Assembly (NCBI GenBank): GCA_963781785.1
Contig: CAWAHD010000001.1
Span: 868,001-932,000 of the forward strand
Direction of reading: 5' to 3'
Length of the DNA: 64,000 bases
DNA from: CAWAHD01 sp963781785
GTDB taxonomy: Bacteria > Planctomycetota > Planctomycetia > Isosphaerales > Isosphaeraceae
The number at the start of each line of letters is the position of its first letter. Positions within the stretch are counted from its first letter, which is position 1. Shown one piece after another: positions 20,986 to 29,491 of the stretch. Made by a program: the position numbers and the translations under genes. A model generated the notes under the pieces. The model did not search any database and was not told the DNA's origin. It was given only the letters and a program-made list of their open reading frames with translations.

Positions 20986-21261
20986 TCAGGGTGGCGCGCA
21001 GCCGCCGTCCTCCTGATTAGGGGTGACGTAGCAATAGCAATGCAAACAGGTTCTATTGTTCGAATCTGTGCAGACGACATCGTTACTGAAGCACGTGAGG
21101 TCTTCATCGCCGGGACCATCACAGCCGGCATACACGTGGGGTCCGTTGCCGGGCGGGTGGCCGAACGGCTGGTCGGCGATGGAGACAACCCCGGTCCCCA
21201 AGAACAAGGCAGAGCCGAGATAAAAGACGGAAGCGCGCAACCTCACTTCGGAGGGCAACAT
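20986..21261 (-). CDS. Small exported Cys-rich protein (cassette 1)
   Basis: 91-residue protein starting MLPSEVRLRASVFYLGSALF, a signal-peptide-like start. It matures into a short acidic, cysteine-rich peptide with seven Cys in about 60 residues (DLTCFSNDVVC; RTCLHCYCYV). No family recognised. It sits between DUF1573 and the single-TM exported protein, the same slot as the larger Cys-rich protein at 30592. It is probably extracytoplasmic and disulfide-bonded or metal-binding (inference). Confidence 0.5.
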   Translation of the reverse strand: MLPSEVRLRASVFYLGSALFLGTGVVSIADQPFGHPPGNGPHVYAGCDGPGDEDLTCFSNDVVCTDSNNRTCLHCYCYVTPNQEDGGCAPP

Positions 21262-21326
21262 GTGAATTCCCCCTTGAAATCGAAGGCCCTTAAACACGAA
21301 GAATCGGAACACGAAACGCCGGAACG

Positions 21327-21851
21327 TCAGGACCCGGGAGCCGATGGTTTAGATTCCGCGCGGATTTCGCCTTTGACTGTCAGCGGAATCTGCAACTGTG
21401 CTGGGTTGGTGGTGAAAATAGTGATCTCCCAGTTGATGGATCGCGACGGGCTTTCATTTTCTCTGCGAGGATTGACGATTGAAATCGGTAGCTGCCGACT
21501 TTCCCTCGGACGAAGGGTGAACGGCAAAATCTCAGGTGCCATGCACTTGCATTTCGCCCGGAATCCGACAATACGTACATCTTCATCGCCCCGGTTCGTC
21601 AATCTGTATGACACGGCGATCGGATCGCCTGGCGCAACAACGCCAAAGGTCTTTGTCGACGAGTCCACAAAGATCGTTTCCCCTGTCATAAGCGCGTAAC
21701 AGGCCCGAGCCGCCCCAAATCCGCCCAAGGTCCAGAATGCAAGCACGACAAACGCCAGGGCCGCGCTGACCAACGACGCTCCCGTACGGCTTGTTATCCA
21801 GCTTCGGATTCGCGGCAGAACCTCTCGCTGGATCGCTTGCTCCGTTTCCAT
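21327..21851 (-). CDS. DUF1573-type membrane-anchored protein (cassette 1, second copy)
   Basis: Start METEQAIQREVLPRIRS at 21851; a TM helix (LVSAALAFVVLAFWTLGGFG) anchors a periplasmic Ig-like domain of DUF1573 type. The domain has FGVVAPGDPIAVSYRLTNRG and an FRAKCKCMAPE cysteine pair at the usual place of the C-x-C motif, with LRPRESRQLPISI after it. DUF1573 is an ASH-like beta sandwich of unknown function, common in Bacteroidetes and Planctomycetes. The gene lies 71 bases downstream of another DUF1573 gene. Confidence 0.7.
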   Translation of the reverse strand: METEQAIQREVLPRIRSWITSRTGASLVSAALAFVVLAFWTLGGFGAARACYALMTGETIFVDSSTKTFGVVAPGDPIAVSYRLTNRGDEDVRIVGFRAKCKCMAPEILPFTLRPRESRQLPISIVNPRRENESPSRSINWEITIFTTNPAQLQIPLTVKGEIRAESKPSAPGS

Positions 21852-21922
21852 AGATCGGCGCCTTTCCGAAAACCGAAGCACGGCCGCGGCGGACGCTGGA
21901 CTGAGTGAGAAGGAGGCGAGAT

Positions 21923-22426
21923 TTAATCGTCGCGGTCTGCACCGTCTGGGCGAATGTTGAGTTTTGCTAGGGTGCGGAAACCAATCCTGCCATCGGACAG
22001 GTAGCCGGTGATCTCAACGGACAACACACCTTCGAACTCCGGCTCCGACGAGGAATCGAAGGTCACGTCCAGGGTTTTTGACTCGCCCGGCCCGATCTGG
22101 GTCGGAACAGGCGCCAACCCGACGCAGGAACAACTTGTCTCAACCCGACTGAGGGTGAGAGGCGCGGCTTGTGTGCTTCGGACCGAGAGCGATGTCTGGG
22201 CCGATGCACCCGGTGAGAGGACTCCGAAAGCGATCGGGTCAGGGCCGATCGCGAGCGGGAAATGTTGCTGCCCGCCGCCGACAGGACCTACAGCGGGGGG
22301 GGGGGCTTGATCCGATGTCGAGGAGCCGAGGGAAGACAGGGCAGCGACAATGATCGCAACTCCCGCCGGAAAAGCGGCGAACGAGAGCAGATGTCGGCTG
22401 CGAGAACCCTCGGCTGGTCGCAACAT
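21923..22426 (-). CDS. DUF1573-type membrane-anchored protein (cassette 1, first copy)
   Basis: Start MLRPAEGSRSRH at 22426, with GAGGG about 10 bases upstream; the longer frame upstream is lysine-rich and unlikely. A TM helix (FPAGVAIIVAALSSLG) and a proline-rich linker precede DUF1573: FGVLSPGASAQTSLSVRST, then VETSCSCVGLAPVPTQIGPG with the family's C-x-C motif. First gene of the cassette proper, after the TlpA gene. Probable extracytoplasmic domain; role unknown. Confidence 0.75.
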   Translation of the reverse strand: MLRPAEGSRSRHLLSFAAFPAGVAIIVAALSSLGSSTSDQAPPPAVGPVGGGQQHFPLAIGPDPIAFGVLSPGASAQTSLSVRSTQAAPLTLSRVETSCSCVGLAPVPTQIGPGESKTLDVTFDSSSEPEFEGVLSVEITGYLSDGRIGFRTLAKLNIRPDGADRDD

Positions 22427-22704
22427 TTGCGAAACCCTCGCTGGAATCGGGAGGGCCTGACCTGAATGCGCTAGAACTAATAGGCGACGGACCAGGACGT
22501 CAAGGCCCAACTGTTTCTTTTTTTCTTTTTTTTTGAAATGTCGAATCGACTGGTCCTTACACACATTGATTTATGGATATAACTGGCGCGGAGCATCCGA
22601 CACGAATGCTACGGTGGGAAACTCGGGCTATCGACCGAGCAATCGGCTCGTGCATCGCGAGTACGGAGCCGAGAACGTCCCGTGAGTGTGGACCGTTGGT
22701 CCAG

Positions 22705-23902
22705 TTAACCCTTGGGCACGCTCTTGATTTCCTTCAGCAGCTCGTCAACCACGCGGTCGAGCGCTTCACCCTTCACGCCTCGGCGGCGAATGACTCCTTT
22801 CGCATCGATCACGAAGACGGTCGGATACCCGTAGACGTTCCACGCCTTGCAAATCGGTCCCAACAGGCCACCGTCCCACCAGCATTTCCAGGTGATTTCG
22901 CCGGCAATGATCGCTTTGCGCAGGGTCTCTTTCTCGTCGGTATTCACGCTCAAGAGCGCAAATGGTCTGTCTTTGAGCCGAGTAACAAGCTCGCGCTCGT
23001 GGGGGTACTGAGCCCTGCATGGTCCACACCAACTTCCCGAGAATGAAAGGACGACCACCTTCCCCCGATAGTCGCTCAGCTTGAAAACATCGCCATCGAT
23101 ATCCGCTCCTTCGATATCGGGCGCGGTTTTGCCAGTGCCGATTTGCGCAATGCCTTCAGGTCGGCCTCCGCGGACTGGGCAAGGGTGAGCTTGCTCCCGG
23201 GTGGGTTCCTGAGATCGCCGTACTCTCTGATCGTCTTTTCAAAGAGTGCGTCGGCTTCCCAAGTCAGGAGAGTGGGGTCCGTCGACCGCAGTTGCTCGAA
23301 GTACGCGTCGCTCAAAAATCGTAGCGTGTTCCCGCGGCTGCCCGCCTCCGTTCGCCTTGCACTTTCAACCGCGCGGGCTTTGGCCACGAGATACCTCGCC
23401 AGGTAAAGGCACGCATATCCGCGGACATCGCGGTTGGTCGTCTTGTCGTACACTGTCCGGAGAAACTTGTCGCGCAGAGGGGATGCGTATCTCGTGAGGT
23501 TGAAACAGACCCGACCGACTCGCACGTCATCGATGTGGTCGCGGGCCAGTATCTCCATCGCCTCAGTCATGATCTTGACACGCGTCGGGAATACGTCGAA
23601 CTCCTGCCGGCTTCGGCCGACAATCCAGACCAGGGCGTCGCAAGCGGCGCTCGTGTGCGGATACTTCTGCGCCAGGGCCACGAACCGCGGTCCGATCACT
23701 TCGACCGTCGGATACGACGACAGCGCTTCCTTTTTCTGCGCGTCAGTCTTTGCGGTCCCGACCGCCGCAAGTACGCGCGTTGAGGTTTCATTATATTCCC
23801 TCAAAAGAGCTTCGTATTGCGCTCGGGGGTCGGACCACCGGTCTGTGCACCAGAATCGAACGGGAATGAGAACACGATCAGCCCCAACATCAAGCATTGC
23901 AT
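22705..23902 (-). CDS. TlpA/ResA-type thioredoxin-like protein with N-terminal helical domain (two frameshifts)
   Basis: Exported thiol-disulfide oxidoreductase. The C-terminal AhpC/TSA-type thioredoxin fold has the redox motif WCGPC (LSFSGSWCGPCRAQYPHERE) and the cis-proline segment YGYPTVFVIDAKG. Upstream codons give GKTAPDIEGADIDGDVFKLS, the usual start of this domain, in the same frame. The frame then switches near 23130 to a helical region (YEALLREYNETSTRVL). A second switch near 23830, at a G run, leads to a signal peptide starting MQCLMLGLIVFSFPFDSGAQ at 23902. The likely role is disulfide handling in the periplasm, perhaps for the Cys-rich protein encoded downstream (inference from adjacency). 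Two one-base breaks may be errors. Confidence 0.75.
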
Positions 23903-24158
23903 GGCGATTCTCTTCGTGCCTCACATCCGTACGATGGCACTGAATGTGATTTCAACCGGCCTGCCGCACACCAAGCCTGAGTATTAGGCGACGAACCGGC
24001 GCGTCAAGTCCCGACGATTTTTTCTTGATTTCGAAATATGTCGATTCTCCAGAGACACAGGTGTACGACACCAGCGTCCGGGCGCCGAACGGCATCGACA
24101 CCAGAGATCGGCGACAAGCTGGTGCTTATTGATCGATTCGTGGCCTCCGGCGTCACGA

Positions 24159-25439
24159 TCAGCGTGACGAGGCAAGTCCTGCTGGGCTGATGTTGAGGAT
24201 GCTCCGGGATTGCTCGAGATCTTCAAGCGGAACCGCGAATCGGGCAGGGCGATCGGTGGGGAGGTCGAGGTTGATCCATCCGGAATCCACGAGGGCGGGT
24301 CGGGGGGACGGCCGGGGATCGATGGCGGCGGCGACGGTGCGGCTGAGAGCGATGGCTCCCCGGCAATTCAGGTGGGTCGCATCGGCAAACAGGGCGGCGG
24401 GATAGGCTGCCCGGCGGGCGTCGAGCACGGTCAAGACGCCGGGATGGCGCGCCTGGATGTCCCGGACAAACTGCTCGTACTGAGCTTCCGCGCCGCTCCG
24501 GTCGCGCAGCGACTGAAGGTTCTCACACACCGGGAACAACACCCAGAAGACCGGGATGCCGTGATCGCCCGCAAGCTGGACCAGCCGTTCGATCGCTCGA
24601 GCATTCGCCGGATCGACGTAAAACAGGCCGGGGTACAGCTCACGCTCGACCTCAGGTGTCACCTCGCCTCGGTACAAGCGATCGGCGGACACGATGTTGG
24701 CGCCTCGGTTGACCGTCCAGTTCCTCCAGAGAACCCGGTTGATGGAATGCAAGCGGTCGGTTTCTCCCCTGAGGGCCGCGAGCAAGCACGATTGGACTTC
24801 CAGCCGGGAGCGCAAGGAAGGCAAGAGTCGGCCCATGAGCGTGGAGGCCACAAAGGACGTGTTCCGTGTCATCTCGAGCAGTTCCAGAGCGTCGCGGACT
24901 GTGACCACGCCCTGCCATCCTCGGGCGTTGAATTCGGGCCCGCCGAGCTGAACGGCGGGCTTGGCATCGATGACGATCGCTGATGGCCGGGCACCCGCCT
25001 CGAGAGCTCGCTGGAACACGGAATACGTCATGAGAGCCGGAGCACGGGCCGCCGAAAGATTCACGGTCCGGCGGCCGCTGACGTGCTCGATCACCGACGG
25101 GATCAGCCCATGCTTGACCAGGCTGTCGCCCAGGCAGAGCACGTCCGAGCCGGGCGCCTGCGTCTCGGCGGCCCGGACGCTGTACGTCCAGCTCAGGCTG
25201 ACCGGGTCGGAGAAGTCGAGCCAGTTGCGCGCGACGGCGCACTCGATCGCCACGATGAGCCCGATCGTGCCAAGCGCGCCCCAGGGGATCGCGGTTGGAA
25301 AGTTGGGGTTAGCCGGGTTGGAAGGACGGTTTCGAGACGCGTGTTTTCGTGGCGTGCTGTCGAACGACGGTGCGAGCCAGCGATCCGTTTCCCCCCCTTG
25401 CGAAGGGGGGATTAGGGGTGGGGCTGGGGCATTGGACAT
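24159..25439 (-). CDS. Membrane-anchored SGNH-type (AlgX/DUF1574-like) protein
   Basis: TM-anchored SGNH-hydrolase fold. A single N-terminal TM (WGALGTIGLIVAIECAVA) is followed by block I with the nucleophile region VLCLGDSLVKHG and block V DATHLNCRGAIALS with Asp and His. The middle has IVIDAKPAVQLGG. Such proteins usually act as O-acyltransferases or acyl-handling partners in exopolysaccharide acetylation with an MBOAT protein. Here the partner visible is an acyl carrier protein gene just upstream. The N-terminus is unclear because the frame upstream of NPNFPTAIPW runs through dispersed repeat R4; 25439 is the nearest plausible ATG. A repeat insertion may have replaced the original start. 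Confidence 0.65.
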   Translation of the reverse strand: MSNAPAPPLIPPSQGGETDRWLAPSFDSTPRKHASRNRPSNPANPNFPTAIPWGALGTIGLIVAIECAVARNWLDFSDPVSLSWTYSVRAAETQAPGSDVLCLGDSLVKHGLIPSVIEHVSGRRTVNLSAARAPALMTYSVFQRALEAGARPSAIVIDAKPAVQLGGPEFNARGWQGVVTVRDALELLEMTRNTSFVASTLMGRLLPSLRSRLEVQSCLLAALRGETDRLHSINRVLWRNWTVNRGANIVSADRLYRGEVTPEVERELYPGLFYVDPANARAIERLVQLAGDHGIPVFWVLFPVCENLQSLRDRSGAEAQYEQFVRDIQARHPGVLTVLDARRAAYPAALFADATHLNCRGAIALSRTVAAAIDPRPSPRPALVDSGWINLDLPTDRPARFAVPLEDLEQSRSILNISPAGLASSR

Positions 25440-25610
25440 CGAGGAACAAAGAGCGCACGACGGCCTTGTGGCTGGCGGTGCCGCGACCACCCCCCCTAAC
25501 CCCCCCTTCGCAAGGGGGGGAAAAAAACCCGCAACCAGATCCGGGGGGATGCACAGCTTGTGCAAAACCGGTGTTTCATCAGCCCCCCTGAGCCCCCCTT
25601 TGGGGGGAAA
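25270..25610. repeat. Dispersed G/C-run repeat, longest copy R4
   Basis: Composite element with three G/C-run palindromes (around 25385-25412, 25490-25520 and 25580-25607) and conserved spacers. Its left part (CTCGAAAC-type and GGTTAGCCGGG on the complement) matches R3. Its middle and right parts match R2 inverted and R1 direct. It lies at the start of the SGNH gene and reaches into its reading frame. Confidence 0.75.
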
Positions 25611-25906
25611 ATGGCGCAACGAGATCGGCGTGAACCCGAGGATTGCGCACGACCAAATTGGCAACACCGCACCCAGCGAGGCCTTCAGGCTCTACGCCCC
25701 GCGCCCAATCGAGGGCGACCGGCCAGAGGGGCGTCGCATCTTGGGAAAAATGACGCAATCTGGCAAGGGATCTCACGCGAATGGTTCATGCGTGCATCCT
25801 GACCGTCCGGCGAGCGACACGTTCCCGATCAGCGCCCAGCCGCCGAGGTGGCGCGGGAGCGTAGCCGGGGCACGACCGGCGAGCCGCGCGTCAGATCGCG
25901 TCCCCT
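25440..25906. other. Intergenic region between the SGNH and ACP genes
   Basis: About 470 bases: repeat R4 up to 25610, then sequence without a convincing reading frame. If the SGNH and ACP genes were once adjacent, this insert has separated them. Confidence 0.45.
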
Positions 25907-26161
25907 TCAGGCAGCGCAACTTTTTTCGATCACGAGAGCCGCGATTCTCTCGATCGTATCCAGGTGATCGACACCGGCTTCATGCGCTTCAATCGTGATT
26001 CCGAACCGATCCTCGAGGTGGGTCACCAGCTTGAGGGACGTGATCGAATCGAGGATTCCTCCCGTGATCAAGGGCGTCTGGCCAGTCAGCTCATCGGGAT
26101 CTTCACCGGGGAGAAACTCCCGCAAAATAAAATCACGAACCACACGCGAGATTTCATCCAT
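25907..26161 (-). CDS. Acyl carrier protein
   Basis: 84-residue acyl carrier protein. The 4'-phosphopantetheine site is the Ser of GGILDSITSLKLVTHLE. Starts MDEISRVVRDFILREF at 26161 with a strong Shine-Dalgarno (AGGAGG, 7 bases upstream), so the longer upstream frame is rejected. It differs from housekeeping fatty-acid AcpP (which has GADSLD) and resembles stand-alone carriers paired with acyl-transfer or adenylation enzymes. The nearest same-strand gene is the SGNH protein, suggesting an acyl-modification role at the envelope (inference). Confidence 0.85.
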   Translation of the reverse strand: MDEISRVVRDFILREFLPGEDPDELTGQTPLITGGILDSITSLKLVTHLEDRFGITIEAHEAGVDHLDTIERIAALVIEKSCAA

Positions 26162-26277
26162 GCAAGCCTCCTGTGCGTGCCTCACTCGCCCCGGAGCAGA
26201 TCGGCTGCGGGCGGACGGGCTGGGGATCATGTCGGATCGTCATTCCAGGTCCCGCTCCCGGCCGAAATGTGCTCGAA

Positions 26278-26298
26278 CATTGTAAAGCATTGTTAAAG
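26278..26298. promoter_or_regulatory. Tandem AT-rich direct repeat upstream of the ACP gene
   Basis: CATTGTAAAG is followed directly by CATTGTTAAAG, a near-perfect tandem repeat between the divergent ACP and membrane-protein genes, about 117 bases from the ACP start. It includes the 15-mer shared with 15865. Spacing of about one helical turn fits a dimeric regulator site (inference). Confidence 0.35.
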
Positions 26299-26492
26299 TG
26301 GTCATCTAGGAGTGTATGGATTACACGATGACGATGGATTGTACAAGTACAAGTTGGGGGCTCGGCTGGTAGAATTTTCAGAAAGGTGGAACGATCGTGT
26401 TGTTTGCCGCACTCGTCTTCAAAACGGCATCAGCAGGAGCCGGCGGAGATGCCCAGCGTTCATGATCGAAGTCCGACTCCGAGGAGTTGACA

Positions 26493-26927
26493 GTGAACGA
26501 TCGGGGTAAAGAGAAGCTGGGTTGGACATTCGGGTTGCTGGGTGGCACGGTCTGGATGTTCATCTTGGCGGCAGTCGCGTTCTTCGCGGGGGAATGGCGT
26601 GTCGGGGCCTTCGCGCTGGCTGCGGGCTTATGCGCCGTCGGCCTGGTGATTCACCTGGCCCCGTGGAAGCATCCGACGACGCGATTCTGGAAGCTCTACC
26701 TTCCGCCTGTCGCGGTCATGATCCTGGCCGCCAGCGTGCTGGTATTCTGGGCGGGGCACGGTCTTGGCCCCTCGGAGTGGGTACCTGGCCTCTTGATCGG
26801 TCTTTGGCCCTTGCTGTTACCCGCGATCGGCTGGCGTCGGTGGGCGGACGGGAGCGCGGGCCAGAAGGCCACCCCGGGGGAGACGGAGCTGTCGTGCGGT
26901 GAGCGGCCCGGTGGGACCATGATGTGA
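26493..26927 (+). CDS. Small multi-pass membrane protein
   Basis: 144-residue protein with four predicted TM helices (WTFGLLGGTVWMFILAAVAF; VGAFALAAGLCAVGLVIHL; YLPPVAVMILAASVLVFW; VPGLLIGLWPLLLPAIG) and a polar C-terminal tail. GTG at 26493 is preferred because GAGGAG lies 6 bases upstream; the TTG two codons earlier would touch that site. No family recognised. Confidence 0.6.
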   Translation: MNDRGKEKLGWTFGLLGGTVWMFILAAVAFFAGEWRVGAFALAAGLCAVGLVIHLAPWKHPTTRFWKLYLPPVAVMILAASVLVFWAGHGLGPSEWVPGLLIGLWPLLLPAIGWRRWADGSAGQKATPGETELSCGERPGGTMM

Positions 26928-26952
26928 AAACATCGGGGGCTCACGCCCCGAG

Positions 26953-27423
26953 CTAGACGATATCGGCCCGATGGGGCTCCGTCCCGCTGGTCCGATCGTA
27001 GGGGATTATGTTTTCCCACTCGCTGGCATCGGACCGGGCCACGACGGCGACGACCGGCTCGGTGTCGCTCAGGTTGAACACCTCGTGGGGAACGCCGGGC
27101 TCGATAAAGATGAAGTCGCCGGCTTGATTGTCGATCGACTCCTTCAAGCCAGGCCCGTATTCGTGGCGGACGCGGCCTTCCAGGATGTAAAGCATCAGCT
27201 CGAAGCCGACGTGAATGTGCGCATAGGCCACTCCGCCGGGTGGAATCGTCGCCACGTTCATCGACAGCTTGGATGAGCCGACGTTCTTGGCGCTCATGCC
27301 GGCCTTGTAGGAAATATTGTTCCAGCTCCGGCAATTGCCGGCTGAGCGGATCACGTGAATTCCCGCGCCTCCTTCCACGCATTCGCGCAGGTCGACGCTG
27401 GTTTGCTCGGGGAGCGGAGGCAT
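26953..27423 (-). CDS. Cupin-domain protein
   Basis: 156-residue single-domain cupin. Motif 1 is PPGGVAYAHIHVGFELMLYI with metal-binding His/His/Glu, and motif 2 is AGDFIFIEPGVPHEVFNLS. It is likely a small metal-binding enzyme or sugar/oxygen-sensing protein; the substrate cannot be told. It ends 25 bases from the convergent membrane-protein gene. Confidence 0.8.
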   Translation of the reverse strand: MPPLPEQTSVDLRECVEGGAGIHVIRSAGNCRSWNNISYKAGMSAKNVGSSKLSMNVATIPPGGVAYAHIHVGFELMLYILEGRVRHEYGPGLKESIDNQAGDFIFIEPGVPHEVFNLSDTEPVVAVVARSDASEWENIIPYDRTSGTEPHRADIV

Positions 27424-27553
27424 GGGGGCTCAACTCCGTCAAAACGAAAATGGACCGGTCCCGGGGGCGACGTTGCGCCTTCTGTTGGTCCAGTGGGTTG
27501 ATTGTCAGCCCTTTGATCTTAGCCGGAGGCCGATCGACTGGCCACGAGGATTA

Positions 27554-27562
27554 TTCTGCCGC
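27554..27562. repeat. Target-site duplication, left copy (ISKra4-type element)
   Basis: TTCTGCCGC directly abuts the left inverted repeat and is repeated exactly at 29347-29355. Confidence 0.85.
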
Positions 27563-29346
27563 GGGTGCACGACCGGGATTGTAGCCCACGGCGTTCAGCC
27601 TGTACGTCGATAATACCGGCGCCCCGATGCTGCTTCTTGCCTGTCTTCCCAGAATGTCTTGAGGGGCTCTGTCTCACTCAGATGATCGGCGCGTAATTGC
27701 AAGATCGCTTCGGCACCCTTCTCCGACCAGAATTTCTCCGTTCCCTTGACGCGTCGGTTGAACATCTTCACCGTCGATTCCATGTGACTTGACGTGATCG
27801 GTAATCCGGCCGTTCGATACTGATCGTAACGCATCCTATCCTTGTTGTTACGCAGATAGCTCAAAGCGTCGGCGACGACGCGGCGAGGGGTGGTTTCACC
27901 GTCTGCTTCTTCGGGGGTTCCCAACTCCGATTGTCGAATCTCGAGCGCCGAGATTACCTCTTCAACACGACCGCTCCAAACCTGCTGAATCAAGGCCGTA
28001 TACACTTCCCAGCCTGCTCGAAATCCCCGGCCCGCGATGGCTGCCGCGAACACATACGACAGCGCATGGATGAAATCCAGAATCGGAATATAGTCGCTGA
28101 ACCATTGCTTCTGGATCGTCCAATTGGCCGTCGCACCGTCGGCGACGAATGCCTTCCGAGCCGCGACCGCGAAGCCTCGCGCCCACGCGGCCCAGGCCAA
28201 GATTTCTCCAAATCGCTGGGCTCGCTCCCGCGTCGCGACCATCGTGCGCACCCGTGGCTTGGGTCTTGCGGTCTCCGCGTCCTGGTGCTGTTCCTCCTCG
28301 GCCGCCGAGTTGGTTTCGGGCGCGAGCGACTCGGCTGATTCATCCTTGGCTCCTCCGACGTGCCCCTTGATCTCGCGCGTGAGCTTGAGTATCCGCGTCG
28401 GATCGACGAAATTCTCCGGGATTTCCGGGCACGGATCGCTGACTGAGACCTTGCTGGTCATCGTCATCAGCAAACCGATCTTATCCTCACGCCAGTGCCC
28501 ATTCCGATCGCATGGATCGTCATCGGCGGTCGCGGTCTGATCAGTATCACACTTGCTGCGATCGAGGATTTGTAGGCGACCACCGTCCATCATCACGGTC
28601 GCCACAGTCGATGGGGGCGGGGGATTTGCGACCGGTGATTTGCAGCGGTCCATCAGCGGTAACGCTAAAAACTCATCAACGGCCTGATCACGCTGTTCAA
28701 CACGTTCCCACCCAATTTTTTCCGTGATCCGTTCCACTTGCTTGGTGGCGACGCTCAACCCGCCCAACGCATTGAGCGCGCCACTGCCCTGGGCGAACGA
28801 CGTGAACTGCGTACCCGCGTAAACGATCGCCTTCAACACCTCGGGACTGTAATTCCCCTGATCAATCCCGAGCGCGCGGGACTGAGGGAAAAAAAGCTGC
28901 CCGGCATTTGCGGCAGTAACGTTTGGGCTCGTTCCATTGGGCCGTGCCGACTCGGGTCTGCACGCCCCTGGGTTCGTAAGCATCGGCCGGTTCAACCGAG
29001 CCGCCGCACCCACTGCAACTTTCGGCCTCGGGAGGAACGTCCTCTGCTTGCCGACCGACTGCCTGTTCGATCATCTCCCGGGAAATCTCCTGACCGATCT
29101 GGACGGCGAGTTCCTCGATGTCGGCGAATTTAGTACCCCACGGGACGCCACCGTCGCCGTAGACGCGCCGATTCAACTCTTTGGCGAGGCCACCCAACAG
29201 GTTTTCCAGTTCATCCTTGACGACCGCCGGTTCCTTGACGCGTGCCATCCCTGGCTCCTTCCAGTAGTTGCGACTCCAGACGAAACGGCATTCCCGACCG
29301 CATCATAACGAAAACCACTTTGCTGCGCAAAGACCGTCGTGCACCC
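27563..29346 (-). mobile_element. ISKra4-family insertion sequence, 1,784 bp
   Basis: Complete element. The terminal inverted repeats start GGGTGCACGAC at both ends (27563-27573 and the complement of 29336-29346; 11 bases perfect). It is bounded by a 9-base direct repeat TTCTGCCGC. It carries one transposase locus on the minus strand. The exact target duplication indicates a fairly recent insertion. Reading across the empty site joins ATTATTCTGCCGC to GCAGCGGACAC. It lies 146 bases upstream of cassette 2, so it may have altered that promoter region. Confidence 0.88.
27595..29248 (-). CDS. ISKra4-family transposase (frameshifted)
   Basis: The N-terminal frame (29248 to about 28890) has MARVKEPAVVKDELENLL, a zinc-binding pair CSGCGGS and YEPRGVQTRVGTAQWNEPKR with CRKCRAAFFP. 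The second frame continues FFPQSRALGIDQGNYSPEVL. The DDE core then shows VATVMMDGGRLQI, AFVADGATANWTIQKQWF and SSHMESTVKMFNRRVKGTEK. A one-base switch near 28895 joins them. I know of no programmed frameshift in this family, so this is an inactivating mutation or an error. Without it the element looks functional. Confidence 0.85.
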
Positions 29347-29355
29347 TTCTGCCGC
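29347..29355. repeat. Target-site duplication, right copy (ISKra4-type element)
   Basis: TTCTGCCGC immediately after the right inverted repeat; matches 27554-27562. Confidence 0.85.
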
Positions 29356-29491
29356 GCAGCGGACACACGGCACTTGACGTTCCAAAGTCGCAGCAGTATT
29401 GTCCAAGCTGTGCATGGGTCTCGAGTGTCCGAACAGTCGCTCGGTCTGATCCGCGTTCGCGTGGTTCGTCGCCAACATCAGGGTGCTCTCC

